Positions 8,877-17,163 of a DNA stretch of 64,000 nucleotides are shown here, in pieces; positions within the stretch are counted from its first letter, which is position 1, and each line of letters opens with the position of its first letter. Made by a program: the position numbers and the translations under genes. This DNA comes from Nocardioidaceae bacterium. GTDB taxonomy: Bacteria > Actinomycetota > Actinomycetes > Propionibacteriales > Nocardioidaceae. Under the pieces are notes generated by a model, which saw nothing but the letters and a program-made list of their open reading frames with translations, did no database searches and was not told the origin of the DNA. The DNA is taken from positions 1-64,000 of the forward strand of contig JACJWW010000001.1 in NCBI GenBank assembly GCA_020636935.1, in the 5' to 3' direction.

Positions 8877-9620
8877 ATGTCACAAGTTGAAGAACGCCTC
8901 GATTTTGAGTCGATGTGGGAGACCATCACCAATAACCTCGAGAGCGCAGGCGCTAACGCCTTGGCCACAGCAACAGTGGTCCACCAGCCTGAGGCGCCGG
9001 CCATTGAGGCTCTCACCGAGGTCGAGGACGACAGCAAGTTCGCTGCGTCTTCGCACGACGACGAAGGCGAACGGGCCCGGTTGATCGGCTTGGTCGAGAA
9101 GGCTCGCGAAGGAGACAGCGAAGCATTCGGCCAGCTCTATGACCACTACCAGCCTTCGGTCTACCGCTTCTTGTACTACCGAGTCGGCTCGGCGCACTTG
9201 GCCGAAGACCTGACTGCAGACACCTTCTTCCGGGCCCTTCGCAGCGTTTCCACCTTCCGCTGGCAGGGCAAAGACTTCGGGGCTTGGTTGATGACTATCG
9301 CTCGCAATCTCTCAACCGATCACTTCAAGTCGAGCCGGACCCGCTTGGAGGCTCCAAGCGACGACTTGGGCACCTTTGACGCTGCCTTGCCCAGCCCAGA
9401 GAACGATGTCTTGACCACTCTCAGCAACGAGAGCCTGCTGAGCGCCCTACAGGAACTGCCCGCCGAGCAGCGCGAGTGCATTGTGATGCGCTTCCTACAA
9501 GGGCTGTCGATTGCAGAGACCGCAGACGCCTTGGGCCGTAGCTCAGGTGCCATCAAACAACTGCAACTGCGCGGCGTACGCAACCTGGCCAAGCATCTGC
9601 CGGTAGACATGCGTCCCTGA
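8877..9620 (+). CDS. RNA polymerase sigma factor, BldN/AdsA-type ECF with N-terminal extension
   Basis: Residues about 76-155 are sigma-70 region 2 (FGQLYDHYQPSVYRFLYYRVG, then AEDLTADTFFRAL and FGAWLMTIARNLSTDHFKSSR). Residues about 180-240 are region 4 (RFLQGLSIAETADALGRSSGAIKQLQ). These segments closely resemble streptomycete BldN as I recall it. Like BldN, it has a long acidic N-terminal extension (about 70 residues) absent from most ECF sigmas; in Streptomyces that extension is removed proteolytically. It is followed after 151 bp by a DUF5667 membrane protein in the position of the anti-sigma RsbN. Start ATG 8877 has an AGGGGAG ribosome site. Confidence 0.9.
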   Translation: MSQVEERLDFESMWETITNNLESAGANALATATVVHQPEAPAIEALTEVEDDSKFAASSHDDEGERARLIGLVEKAREGDSEAFGQLYDHYQPSVYRFLYYRVGSAHLAEDLTADTFFRALRSVSTFRWQGKDFGAWLMTIARNLSTDHFKSSRTRLEAPSDDLGTFDAALPSPENDVLTTLSNESLLSALQELPAEQRECIVMRFLQGLSIAETADALGRSSGAIKQLQLRGVRNLAKHLPVDMRP

Positions 9621-9624
9621 GCCA

Positions 9625-9658
9625 TCCAGCGTTTCTGAGTTCTCCAGCGTTTCTGAGT
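9625..9658 (+). repeat. Direct duplication of a 16-bp sequence downstream of the sigma gene
   Basis: TCCAGCGTTTCTGAGT occurs at 9625-9640 and again at 9643-9658, right after the sigma stop codon. Nothing else is evident in the 151-bp gap apart from a small GTGGT/ACCAC hairpin. Confidence 0.7.
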
Positions 9659-9771
9659 GGTTCAGTGGTTGTGCACCACTTCGTTTCCGCCATAACCCGC
9701 CTTTGAAATGATTCGTTGAGTCAGCATTAGGCTCGGGCAACCGACCGGGTCGACATGGATTTGAAGGGCGC

Positions 9772-10557
9772 ATGGACACTACGCACTCCCCGGATTGGCC
9801 GCCTGAGGACGATCAGGAGACCTTGGACGCCGAGCGCCTGCAGGCACACCTGGACGGCTTGGCAAATCCAGATTCAGAGATGCGGCAACTATTGCAGGTG
9901 ACGAGCCTGCTGAGCGATGTGTCTGTCGAAGCCAGACCCGAGTTCACCAGCGCATTGCGTGAGCGGCTACTCCACGAACAAGCCGAGACTCCCGCACGCA
10001 ACCGGCATACGCGGCTGGTCGTGGCTGCAATGGGTGCGGCATTGTTGCTCACGCTGGGCACGGCCGGGGTCGCTGCTGCCGCTCAAGGAGCCACCCCTGG
10101 CTCCACTCTCTATCCCCTGAAGACCGGGATCGAAGACATCCAGGTGGGGTTGAGTATGGGCGGGGAGGCCCGAGCGCGAGCCGAGTTGGAGATTGCGCAA
10201 GTGCGCCTCGATGAGTTCACCGAGTTGAGCAAGCAACGACTCCCCGAGACCGAGCCGCTAATGACTGCGTTGACCCAATTCGCCGAGCTGACTGACTCAG
10301 GGGCAAGAGGGCTCATCGCGAAATTCCAAGACGGTGGCAATCGCGACGCGATCTTCACTGTGCGCGCCTTCATCGACAACGCCCTGAGCAGCATGCATGC
10401 CTTGGCCAGGCAACTCCCCGCACATGTGTCCGAAAAGGTCGATGAGGTCAAGCGCTCACTGATTGAGCTCGCTGACCTTGCCCATCAAGCCTGCAACTCC
10501 TGCACTCCAGCAGCAAGCCCCACCGGAGCCGTTCAATCCAACTCAGCCAAAGACTGA
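9772..10557 (+). CDS. DUF5667-type single-pass membrane protein, probable anti-sigma partner
   Basis: The 261-residue protein has an acidic cytoplasmic N-terminus of about 80 residues, one transmembrane helix at about 82-104, and an external region starting ATPGSTLYPLK, the hallmark of DUF5667 proteins. The rest is helical with Cys-rich C-terminal residues (CNSC). By position and topology it corresponds to RsbN, the membrane anti-sigma of BldN. Sequence similarity to RsbN cannot be tested here. Its last 15 bases overlap the convergent acyltransferase gene. Confidence 0.75.
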   Translation: MDTTHSPDWPPEDDQETLDAERLQAHLDGLANPDSEMRQLLQVTSLLSDVSVEARPEFTSALRERLLHEQAETPARNRHTRLVVAAMGAALLLTLGTAGVAAAAQGATPGSTLYPLKTGIEDIQVGLSMGGEARARAELEIAQVRLDEFTELSKQRLPETEPLMTALTQFAELTDSGARGLIAKFQDGGNRDAIFTVRAFIDNALSSMHALARQLPAHVSEKVDEVKRSLIELADLAHQACNSCTPAASPTGAVQSNSAKD

Positions 10558-11646
10558 CTTGCGCTTCCTGAGCAAGGTGTACAAGTTCTGTTGGATTGCC
10601 TCACGCACCTGATCGGTGACGTTGAACAACACCATGGGGTCATCGGCCAACTCCGGCTCGAATTCATCGGTACGGATTGGCTCGCCAAACTCGATCAGCC
10701 ATTTAGATGGCAGCGGAAGCAGACCCAAGGGACCGAGCAGCGGGAAGGTCGGCGTGATCGGCAGGTAGGGCACTCCAAGGAGCCTGGCCAGTGATGGCAC
10801 ATTACCCACGATGGGGTAGATCTCCTCGGCTCCAACGACCGAGACCGGGATGATCGGGACACCGGCCTTGATCGCTGCTGACACAAACCCACCACGGCCG
10901 AAGCGCTGCAATTTGTAGCGCTCGGTGAACGGCTTACCGATCCCCTTGAAGCCTTCTGGCCAGACGCCAACGATCTCACCGGCAGACAACATCCGCTCTG
11001 CATCATCGGCGCAGGCAAGCGTCGTACCGACTGATCGAGCCAAGTCGCTGACGAAGGGCAACTTGAAGACCAAGTCAGCGCCGAGTGCGCGCATGAAACG
11101 ACCGGTGGCGTCATGGAGGCTGACTAGGGTAATCAGGCCATCGACCGGCACTGTCCCGGAGTGATTGGACACGATCAACGCGCCTCCCTCTAGCGGGATG
11201 TTCTCTGCACCGAGCACTTCGACTCGGAAGTACTTCTGCGCGATCGGCCTGATCGCCGTCAAGACCAACTTCTCGGTCAGCTCAGGGTCGAAGCCAAACT
11301 CGTCCACGGAGTAATCACCGGTCAGACGGCGGCGTACGAAAGCGAGGAGCTCGGCCGTACGACTCTCCCAGTCGGCTCCGAACACCTCCTTGGCAGCAGT
11401 CACAAACGAGGCAATCAGCTCGCCGACCGGGATCCCCTTGGCGGCGTTGACGCTCGGTGAAGTGGACTTGGATTCAGCCAGGAGAGCGGCCACGTCAGGA
11501 GCCTTTGGTGGGGTTGGCCCAGCCGGCTTGGGCTTGGCCTGCTTGGCCAGCAGAGCATCTCGGCTCGATGACGATGGATTGTCGGTGCCACGTCCGCGAC
11601 CTGGCTTCCCTCTGGTGCCCAAGGGCACGACATCGGCTTCACCCAT
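10543..11646 (-). CDS. Lysophospholipid acyltransferase family protein (PlsC-like)
   Basis: The acyltransferase core has NHSGTVPVDG (an NHx4D box, near residue 165), a VWPEGFKG glycerol-binding region and VPIIPVSVVGAEE. Such enzymes transfer acyl groups onto lysophospholipids or related alcohols at the inner membrane face. The first about 60 residues are a low-complexity basic/Pro/Ala tail. I start at ATG 11646, which has a good ribosome site (GGAGGTG, 6 nt spacer) and overlaps the upstream SDR gene by 8 nt. The frame is open further, to 11700. Coupling with the SDR gene is conserved in actinobacteria. Confidence 0.85.
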   Translation of the reverse strand: MGEADVVPLGTRGKPGRGRGTDNPSSSSRDALLAKQAKPKPAGPTPPKAPDVAALLAESKSTSPSVNAAKGIPVGELIASFVTAAKEVFGADWESRTAELLAFVRRRLTGDYSVDEFGFDPELTEKLVLTAIRPIAQKYFRVEVLGAENIPLEGGALIVSNHSGTVPVDGLITLVSLHDATGRFMRALGADLVFKLPFVSDLARSVGTTLACADDAERMLSAGEIVGVWPEGFKGIGKPFTERYKLQRFGRGGFVSAAIKAGVPIIPVSVVGAEEIYPIVGNVPSLARLLGVPYLPITPTFPLLGPLGLLPLPSKWLIEFGEPIRTDEFEPELADDPMVLFNVTDQVREAIQQNLYTLLRKRKSVFG

Positions 11647-12685
11647 TTTGTGCACCTCCATCATTGAGCGCCGCCACCCGCAGGGCGCGACCCAGGTCAC
11701 CCTCGACCCGTTCGATCCGCTCCGGGCTCAACAATCCCGGAGCAATTGAGGCCGCAAAGTCCGCGAAGGCCGACTCGGTTGTGTGCGTGGGCTCAAAGCC
11801 GAGGACTTCTCTCATCCGGGTCGTATCCATGCCTCGCCCATAAGTCAGGAAGGAGACCATCTCGTGGCTCAGGTCAGCGACTTTGGTGCCCTTGATCAGA
11901 CGAGTAAGTCCCGAAAAGGCAAAAGCTGGCATTGGGGCCATCGGCTTGCCGACACGATGGACTGCCTGATTCAACCTGAGCACACCATCACCACAGACAT
12001 TGAAGGTGCCAGAAACATCCCCCATCGTGGCCAGGTGCAAGGCGGCCAGAAGGTCGTCTTCGTGGGTGAACTGCAACCGAGGATTGAAGCCCAGGACCGT
12101 GGGAACAACGGGCAGGCGGAAGTAGTTGGTCAACGCAGAGTTGATGCTTGGTCCGACCGCATTTGCAAAACGCAGCGTGGTGACCTCGACATCTGGCCGC
12201 CGCCGGGCGAAGCCACGCAGATAGGACTCCACCTCGACGATGTCTTTGGCATAGCCTGAGCCAATCCGGCTCTTGGCAGTCATGTCCTCGGTGAACATGG
12301 CTGGGTCTCGAGGCGATGCGCCATAGAAGGCCCCGCTGGACTTCATCACCAATCGACGCAGGTGCGGAGCCTGCTGACAGGCAGCGAGCAGTTGCATGCT
12401 GCCGATCACGTTGAGCTCCTTCAACGCAGCCCGACCGACGCGCGCTGCGTCACTGGAGACGACAGTGGTGTGCACCACTGTGTCGACCCGCTCTCTAGCG
12501 ATCACCTTGGCGATCACCGGATTGCGGATGTCGATGCGGATGAAGTTGATGGCGCTGTGGTCTCCGTGTGGAGGGCTCAGGTCGATCCCGATCACTCGAT
12601 CGACATCAGGAGACTCCGCGAGCTGCAGCGCGAACCTACGCCAAAGGTCACCGGCCACACCGGTGACGAGTACTACCTTGCCCAT
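11639..12685 (-). CDS. NAD-dependent epimerase/dehydratase-like SDR protein
   Basis: An extended-SDR Rossmann protein of 348 residues. The nucleotide loop reads VTGVAGDLWRR instead of the usual TGxxGxxG. The usual YxxxK catalytic pair is not plain; the corresponding region is GYAKDIVEVE. Later parts (TLRFANAVGPS, FTHEDDLLAALHLA) are typical of epimerase/dehydratase folds. Substrate unknown. It is translationally coupled to the acyltransferase, so both may act on a lipid or envelope component, which is inference. Confidence 0.8.
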   Translation of the reverse strand: MGKVVLVTGVAGDLWRRFALQLAESPDVDRVIGIDLSPPHGDHSAINFIRIDIRNPVIAKVIARERVDTVVHTTVVSSDAARVGRAALKELNVIGSMQLLAACQQAPHLRRLVMKSSGAFYGASPRDPAMFTEDMTAKSRIGSGYAKDIVEVESYLRGFARRRPDVEVTTLRFANAVGPSINSALTNYFRLPVVPTVLGFNPRLQFTHEDDLLAALHLATMGDVSGTFNVCGDGVLRLNQAVHRVGKPMAPMPAFAFSGLTRLIKGTKVADLSHEMVSFLTYGRGMDTTRMREVLGFEPTHTTESAFADFAASIAPGLLSPERIERVEGDLGRALRVAALNDGGAQNG

Positions 12686-12744
12686 TGCCCGGCTACCTGC
12701 CTTCGTGTACGGCGCTCATGGTGCTGTCGGTGTAGGCGCGAGCC

Positions 12745-12846
12745 TCACTTGCCCAACTTGCGACGCTGCACACGCGTCTTCTTCAGCAGCTTGCGGTGCT
12801 TCTTCTTGGACATGCGCTTGCGACGCTTCTTGACGACAGAACCCAC
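12745..12846 (-). CDS. 30S ribosomal protein bS22 (AURKAIP1/COX24 domain), 33 residues
   Basis: This short gene encodes a 33-residue, extremely basic peptide containing KKRRKRMSKKKHRKLLKKTR and ending RRKLGK. It matches the actinobacterial small-subunit protein bS22 known from mycobacterial ribosomes. It starts with GTG at 12846, preceded by AGAAGG with a 6-nt spacer. It lies 59 bp upstream of the SDR gene and downstream of the BldC-like regulator, the same order as in streptomycetes as far as I recall. Confidence 0.92.
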   Translation of the reverse strand: MGSVVKKRRKRMSKKKHRKLLKKTRVQRRKLGK

Positions 12847-12869
12847 GTGGAACCTTCTTGAGTCAGAGG

Positions 12870-12888
12870 CGAGGGCGATTTGCCCTCG
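12870..12888 (-). promoter_or_regulatory. Hairpin in the leader of bS22
   Basis: CGAGGGC and GCCCTCG pair perfectly over 7 bp around a 5-nt loop, between the end of the BldC-like gene and the bS22 ribosome site. There is no U-tract, so it may be a weak terminator or an mRNA structure controlling bS22. Confidence 0.4.
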
Positions 12889-12942
12889 AACACCGACAAA
12901 GCCTAGCCGGACACTTGGCAGGGCGAGAATTCAGCCCACGGA

Positions 12943-13149
12943 TCAACCAGCTTGGAAGAAGCTCTTGCTGAGGTATTCGTTCACGTCGTCCTCGCTCACC
13001 CGAAAGGACCGTCCAACGCGTACGGCGGGCAACTCGCCCCCATGCACTAGGCGATAGACGGTCATTTTGGAAACGCGCATCTTCTGCGCGACTTCAGCAA
13101 CGGTCAGGAATTCGACCTCGGACAACTCCCTCTTATTGTCAGCAGCCAT
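12943..13149 (-). CDS. BldC-like / excisionase-type MerR-fold DNA-binding protein
   Basis: A 68-residue helix-turn-helix protein: FLTVAEVAQKMRVSKMTVYRLVHGGELPAVRVG with wing FRVSEDDVNEYL. This is the winged helix shared by excisionases and the developmental regulator BldC, without an effector domain. I use ATG 13149; the frame continues upstream to 13254 but the extra residues do not look conserved. Being single-copy next to bS22 and far from any mobile element, it is a chromosomal regulator rather than a phage excisionase. Targets unknown. Confidence 0.85.
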   Translation of the reverse strand: MAADNKRELSEVEFLTVAEVAQKMRVSKMTVYRLVHGGELPAVRVGRSFRVSEDDVNEYLSKSFFQAG

Positions 13150-13310
13150 CGTTGCACCCAGCTCCCTATTCACGCACGCCCCAGGGCTTCCCCACCCCAG
13201 ACTCCGTGCCTCACGCTGAGAGGACAATAGAGCTAGTTGTGACTGGTGTGCCACAAATTGCAGAAGTGAATATCTTTATGACGGCGTGTCGGCTTGCAAA
13301 TGACCTGGAT

Positions 13311-13329
13311 TGACTATGCGGAATAGTCA
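13311..13329. repeat. 7-bp inverted repeat just downstream of the deacetylase gene
   Basis: TGACTAT-GCGGA-ATAGTCA forms a perfect 7-bp stem. It sits 8 bp after the acuC-like stop in the 187-bp gap before the BldC-like gene. It could be a terminator for the deacetylase operon or an operator for the regulator. No strong T-run follows on the minus strand. Confidence 0.4.
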
Positions 13330-13336
13330 GTTTTAC

Positions 13337-14527
13337 TCATAACGAATCCCATTCGTCCAGTCCGTGAAGGGGAAAGAGCACCTGCCTGCTTTCCCGGATG
13401 GATCGGTCCAGCCAAGTGTCTGGGTCATAGCCCTGTGACCAGTCTCGGTACCGGGGGATTCGTCCATCACCCATGCGACTGGGCGCTAGGCGTCCGCCAA
13501 ACCTCTCTGCGATCTCTGCTCGCCATTCCGCAGGGGTGGAGATGCCAGAATCAAGCGGCCTGCCCTGCACGATTGACAGCAAGTGTGACCATGCCCTGGG
13601 GACCACGTCTACTACCGCATAGCCACCACCACCCAGAGCCAGCCACCGGCCGGACGCCACCTCATGAGCGAGTTCGTGCAGGGCAAGATAGCTGGCTCTT
13701 TGGCCATCAATGGTCAAGGTCAGGTCAGCCAACGGGTCCTCCCTGTGGGAGTCACATCCGTGCTGAGTGACGAGGATGTCTGGCTGGAAACTCCGCAAGA
13801 TCTCGGGGACAACCGCGTGGAAGGCCCGCAACCACCCGGCATCACCAGTGCCCGGCGGCAGGGCCACGTTGACGGCAGATCCGGGCGCATCAGGGCCGCC
13901 GTTGTGTTTGGGGAAACCCGTGCCGGGGAAGAGCATCTGGCCGGTCTCGTGCAGGGAGATCGTCAACACCCGGGGATCGTTGTAGAAGATCTGCTCGACA
14001 CCATCTCCGTGATGGACGTCCACGTCGACATAGGCCACCTTCTTGGCCCCTTGGTCCAGGAGCCATTTGATCGCCACCGCAATGTCGTTGTAGACACAAA
14101 AGCCGCTCGCCCTGTCGGGCATGGCGTGGTGTAGGCCGCCAGCAATATTGGCTGCATGTTCCACCCGGCCCTCCCAGACTTGCCTGGCAGCCTCGATGCT
14201 CGCTCCGACAACATGTCGCGATGCTTCGTGCATCGCCGGGAAAGTCGGATTGTCTTCGGTGCCCAATCCGTGTTGTACGTCGATCTTCCCGGGCGCTGCA
14301 CTCAGCCTCATGACCGCCTCGATCAGCGCTGGGTCATGCACGGTCAACAACTGCTCCTCAGAGGCACTAGGTGCGGCCACCAAGTCAGGCAGGGCACCGA
14401 GTTGTTGAGCCAAGGAGACGGTCAAGGAGACCCTCACGGGGTCCATCGGATGGGTCTCTCCGAAGTCATAGTCGCTCAATGTCGGGTCATAGACCAGACA
14501 GGCGCGGCAACCTGCGTCAGCGCTCAT
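13337..14527 (-). CDS. acuC: AcuC-type histone-deacetylase-family hydrolase
   Basis: The zinc-dependent deacetylase core is clear: GGLHHAM, DVDVHHGDGVEQIFY (metal-binding Asp/His pair), HETG.MLFPGTG and TQHGCDSHREDPLADL. AcuC-family enzymes remove acetyl groups from lysines, notably of acetyl-CoA synthetase. The 396 residues match the family. It is 13 bp downstream of proC and appears to be the last gene of a proline-metabolism run. Its target here is not known. Confidence 0.9.
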   Translation of the reverse strand: MSADAGCRACLVYDPTLSDYDFGETHPMDPVRVSLTVSLAQQLGALPDLVAAPSASEEQLLTVHDPALIEAVMRLSAAPGKIDVQHGLGTEDNPTFPAMHEASRHVVGASIEAARQVWEGRVEHAANIAGGLHHAMPDRASGFCVYNDIAVAIKWLLDQGAKKVAYVDVDVHHGDGVEQIFYNDPRVLTISLHETGQMLFPGTGFPKHNGGPDAPGSAVNVALPPGTGDAGWLRAFHAVVPEILRSFQPDILVTQHGCDSHREDPLADLTLTIDGQRASYLALHELAHEVASGRWLALGGGGYAVVDVVPRAWSHLLSIVQGRPLDSGISTPAEWRAEIAERFGGRLAPSRMGDGRIPRYRDWSQGYDPDTWLDRSIRESRQVLFPLHGLDEWDSL

Positions 14528-14540
14528 ACCCCCGAGGCCT

Positions 14541-15341
14541 TCATTCCTCTGAGGCCAGGGCGATTGAGCGATCCCGAGCAGCCTCCATCGCGGTGATGAA
14601 AGCAGCTCGGACCTTGTGATCCTCCAGTTCGCGCACAGCGGCAGCAGTTGTACCCCCAGGCGAGGTCACGCGCTCGCGCAAGACGGTGGGGTGTTCGCCA
14701 CTCTCACGCAAGAGCTTCGCGGATCCAACCATCGTTTGGACCACGAGCTCGGAGGCCGTCGTACGCGGGAGACCAAGGTGTACGCCGGCCTCGATCATGG
14801 CTTCGACCACAAAGAACAGATAGGCAGGACCGGAGCCGGAGATCGCGGTGACCGCATCTTGCTGCTTCTCCGGCACTCGAATGACTCGACCAGTGGCACC
14901 GAGCAGTCGCTCGGCGACCGCCAAATGTTGGTCGTCGCAATGGGTGCCTGCCGAGATTGCAGCCATCCCTTCGTCGACCAGGGCAGGAGTATTCGGCATC
15001 ACCCTGACTACGGCTACCCCTTCACGCACGTGACGCTCGATATAGGCGGTGGTGATGCCGGCAGCCAGGCTGATCAGCAATTGCCCCACATGCAGGTGCG
15101 GATCCAGCTCCAGCAGCACCTCGGCCATGTCTTGGGGCTTGACCACCAATGCGATCGTGTCCACGCCTCCCGCCGCAGCAAGGTCATCGGCGACCGCCAC
15201 GGAGTACTTGGTGGCGAGTTCCTCAGCACGTTCGGGGCGTTTCTCGACCACAAGCAAGTCGCCCGGGTCGGCTCCACTACGCAACAAACCGGCGAGCAGG
15301 GTCTCTCCCATCACTCCCACACCGACGATCGCAACCTTCAC
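14541..15341 (-). CDS. proC: Pyrroline-5-carboxylate reductase
   Basis: ProC reduces pyrroline-5-carboxylate to proline with NADPH. The N-terminus VAIVGVGVMGETLLAGL is the dinucleotide-binding loop. VVRVMPNTPALVDEGM and AISGSGPAYLFFVVEAM are family signatures, and TSPGGTTAAAVRELE closes the C-terminal helical domain. I place the start at GTG 15341 (266 aa), behind GAGG with a 7-nt spacer and 8 bp after the proline dehydrogenase stop; the open frame extends to 15434 over unconserved residues. Biosynthetic and degradative proline genes thus sit side by side. Confidence 0.95.
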   Translation of the reverse strand: MKVAIVGVGVMGETLLAGLLRSGADPGDLLVVEKRPERAEELATKYSVAVADDLAAAGGVDTIALVVKPQDMAEVLLELDPHLHVGQLLISLAAGITTAYIERHVREGVAVVRVMPNTPALVDEGMAAISAGTHCDDQHLAVAERLLGATGRVIRVPEKQQDAVTAISGSGPAYLFFVVEAMIEAGVHLGLPRTTASELVVQTMVGSAKLLRESGEHPTVLRERVTSPGGTTAAAVRELEDHKVRAAFITAMEAARDRSIALASEE

Positions 15342-15349
15342 TTGCAGCC

Positions 15350-16279
15350 TCACTTCGCAGAGATCAGTGAGCGCAGGAAGAAGGCCACGTTGCTGGGGCG
15401 TTCGGCCAACCTGCGCATCAGATATCCATACCATTCTTGCCCGAAGGGCAGATAAACCCGCATGGTCTCGCCAGCCCGCGCGAGTCTCAACTGCTCCTCA
15501 GTGCGGATGCCGTAGAGCATTTGGAATTCGTAACTGCCCGGCTCACGGTTGTTGCGCGCGGCCAGTGACGAAGCGATTGAGATCATCCGGGGGTCATGAG
15601 AGGCCACCATGGGATAGCCCTGTCCTGCCAGCAGGATCTGCAAACAACGCACGAAGGACTTGTCCACGTCGAGGCGGTCTTGATAGGCCACTGACTCCGG
15701 CTCGTTGTAGGCCCCCTTGCACAACCGGATCCGTGAACCTTCATATGCCAAGGCCACGCAATCGCTCTCAGTGCGATAGAGGTAGGCCTGCAAGACGGCG
15801 CCCGTGTCTGGATAGTCCTTGCGGATCTCATGGACGGCCGCCAAGGTGCGGTCGGTGGTGTCGTGGTCTTCGGCGTCGATCGTGACCTGGGCGCCCACCT
15901 GTCGGGCTGCCTTGCAAATCCGACGAGCATTCTCGATGCTGAGGCGCTTTCCGATCTCAGGCAATGCCTGGCCGATGGCAGACAGTTTCAAGCTGACTTC
16001 TGAAGACGCAGCGAGACCTGCGTCCGAGAGGGCTTTCAGCAACTCCAGATAGGCCTGGACGGTGGCCTCTGCCTGGGCCTGGTCAATGGTGTCCTCACCC
16101 AAGTAGTCGATGGTCACGCGGCATCCGTCACCAATCAACCCGCTGCTGACTGCGACCGCCTCAGCGACTTCCTCACCGGGCACATAGCGATTGACGATGC
16201 CGCTACTCACAGGCATCGCGGTGATGATCTCTTTCACCCTTGAAGACGCTGCCAATCTCAGCAACAGTCGTCGTAGCAT
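15350..16279 (-). CDS. Proline dehydrogenase (monofunctional PRODH)
   Basis: This FAD enzyme oxidises proline to pyrroline-5-carboxylate. The 309-residue barrel has VSLKLSAIG, VTIDAEDHDTTD, LQAYLYRTESD, RLCKGAYNEP, VASHDPRMI, FQMLYGIR and the C-terminal substrate helix YLPFGQEWYGYLMRRLAERP, the canonical series of PRODH motifs. There is no fused P5C dehydrogenase as in PutA, and none is next to it. It precedes proC by 8 bp. Confidence 0.95.
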   Translation of the reverse strand: MLRRLLLRLAASSRVKEIITAMPVSSGIVNRYVPGEEVAEAVAVSSGLIGDGCRVTIDYLGEDTIDQAQAEATVQAYLELLKALSDAGLAASSEVSLKLSAIGQALPEIGKRLSIENARRICKAARQVGAQVTIDAEDHDTTDRTLAAVHEIRKDYPDTGAVLQAYLYRTESDCVALAYEGSRIRLCKGAYNEPESVAYQDRLDVDKSFVRCLQILLAGQGYPMVASHDPRMISIASSLAARNNREPGSYEFQMLYGIRTEEQLRLARAGETMRVYLPFGQEWYGYLMRRLAERPSNVAFFLRSLISAK

Positions 16280-16336
16280 GGTGCCTCCCCTCTTGGATCT
16301 GACTCCACGCTACGCCGTACCAACAGGCCGCGACTC

Positions 16337-17122
16337 TCAGGCAGGCCGGAAATGCTCTCGGCAAAAGTCCAAGGACTCCATCAGGTCGGCTTCGCGTACC
16401 TGCCTGGTGCCAGCCTTCCTGGTGTTGATCTCCAAGACGATCGATCCGTCAAAACCGACCTGAGCCAAGTGCTCGAGCAACTCGACACAAGGCTGGTTGC
16501 CGCGCCCCGGCACCAAGTGCTCATCCTTGGCCGACCCCGTGCCATCAGTCATGTGCAGGTGGCGCAAGCGGTCACCCATGCGCTTGGCCAGGTCCAGCGA
16601 GTCGATCGACGAAGTGGCGGCGTGTGACACATCAAGAGTCAGGTTGTGAAATCCGAAGAGGGACACATCCCAGCCGGGTAGATAGACCTCCATCTCCCGC
16701 TTCGAGGTGGCTCGCCATGGATACATGTTTTCCACCGCAAACGAGATCTCGGTCTGGGCCTCCAGGGAGGCGATGCCCTCGATGAACTCAGCGGCATACT
16801 CCTTCTGCCATCGAAACGGTGGGTGTACGACGACCACCGGAGCGCCCACCTCGTGGGCCATCTCAGCGCTCATCTCCAACTTCCCCCAAGGGTCTGTCCC
16901 CCAGACGCGTTGGGTAATCAGCAGACAGGGCGCGTGCACCGCGCAGACCGGGATCTCGTGGTAGTCGCGCAGCGAGCGCACCTTGGCAAAATCCTGACTT
17001 GCCGCGTCGATGCCCACCATCACTTCAACGGCGTCGAAACCCAACCGGGAGGCATATTCGAAACCATGGCTGGTCGTCTCCGGATAGATCGACGAGGTCG
17101 ACAGTGCGATGAGTGCAGACAC
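16337..17122 (-). CDS. Sugar phosphate isomerase/epimerase-type TIM-barrel protein
   Basis: A xylose-isomerase-like (AP endonuclease 2 superfamily) barrel of 261 residues with strand-end metal ligands: AVEVMVG near residue 35, VVHPPF near 100, AVENMYPW near 135, LTLDVSHAATS near 165, HLHMTDGTG near 195 and IVLEINTR near 235. These place Glu, His and Asp residues as expected for a divalent-metal site. Substrate unknown. It starts at GTG 17122 and is 41 bp downstream of Ppx/GppA. Confidence 0.85.
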   Translation of the reverse strand: MSALIALSTSSIYPETTSHGFEYASRLGFDAVEVMVGIDAASQDFAKVRSLRDYHEIPVCAVHAPCLLITQRVWGTDPWGKLEMSAEMAHEVGAPVVVVHPPFRWQKEYAAEFIEGIASLEAQTEISFAVENMYPWRATSKREMEVYLPGWDVSLFGFHNLTLDVSHAATSSIDSLDLAKRMGDRLRHLHMTDGTGSAKDEHLVPGRGNQPCVELLEHLAQVGFDGSIVLEINTRKAGTRQVREADLMESLDFCREHFRPA

Positions 17123-17163
17123 GTTGCGCAGTCTCCGAGGTGTTCGTCTTCGCCAACTCTGGG

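Noticed and set aside
12698..12724. An 8-codon minus-strand mini-ORF in the gap before the SDR gene
   Set aside because: No ribosome site or regulatory residue pattern. An ATG followed by a stop in a short gap is unremarkable.
12943..13149. Phage or plasmid excisionase
   Set aside because: No integrase, attachment site or mobile genes nearby. The position beside bS22 is conserved in actinobacteria and fits a BldC-like regulator.
15049..15885. Long plus-strand frame across proC and proline dehydrogenase
   Set aside because: Arg/Pro/Ser-rich shadow of two clear enzymes.
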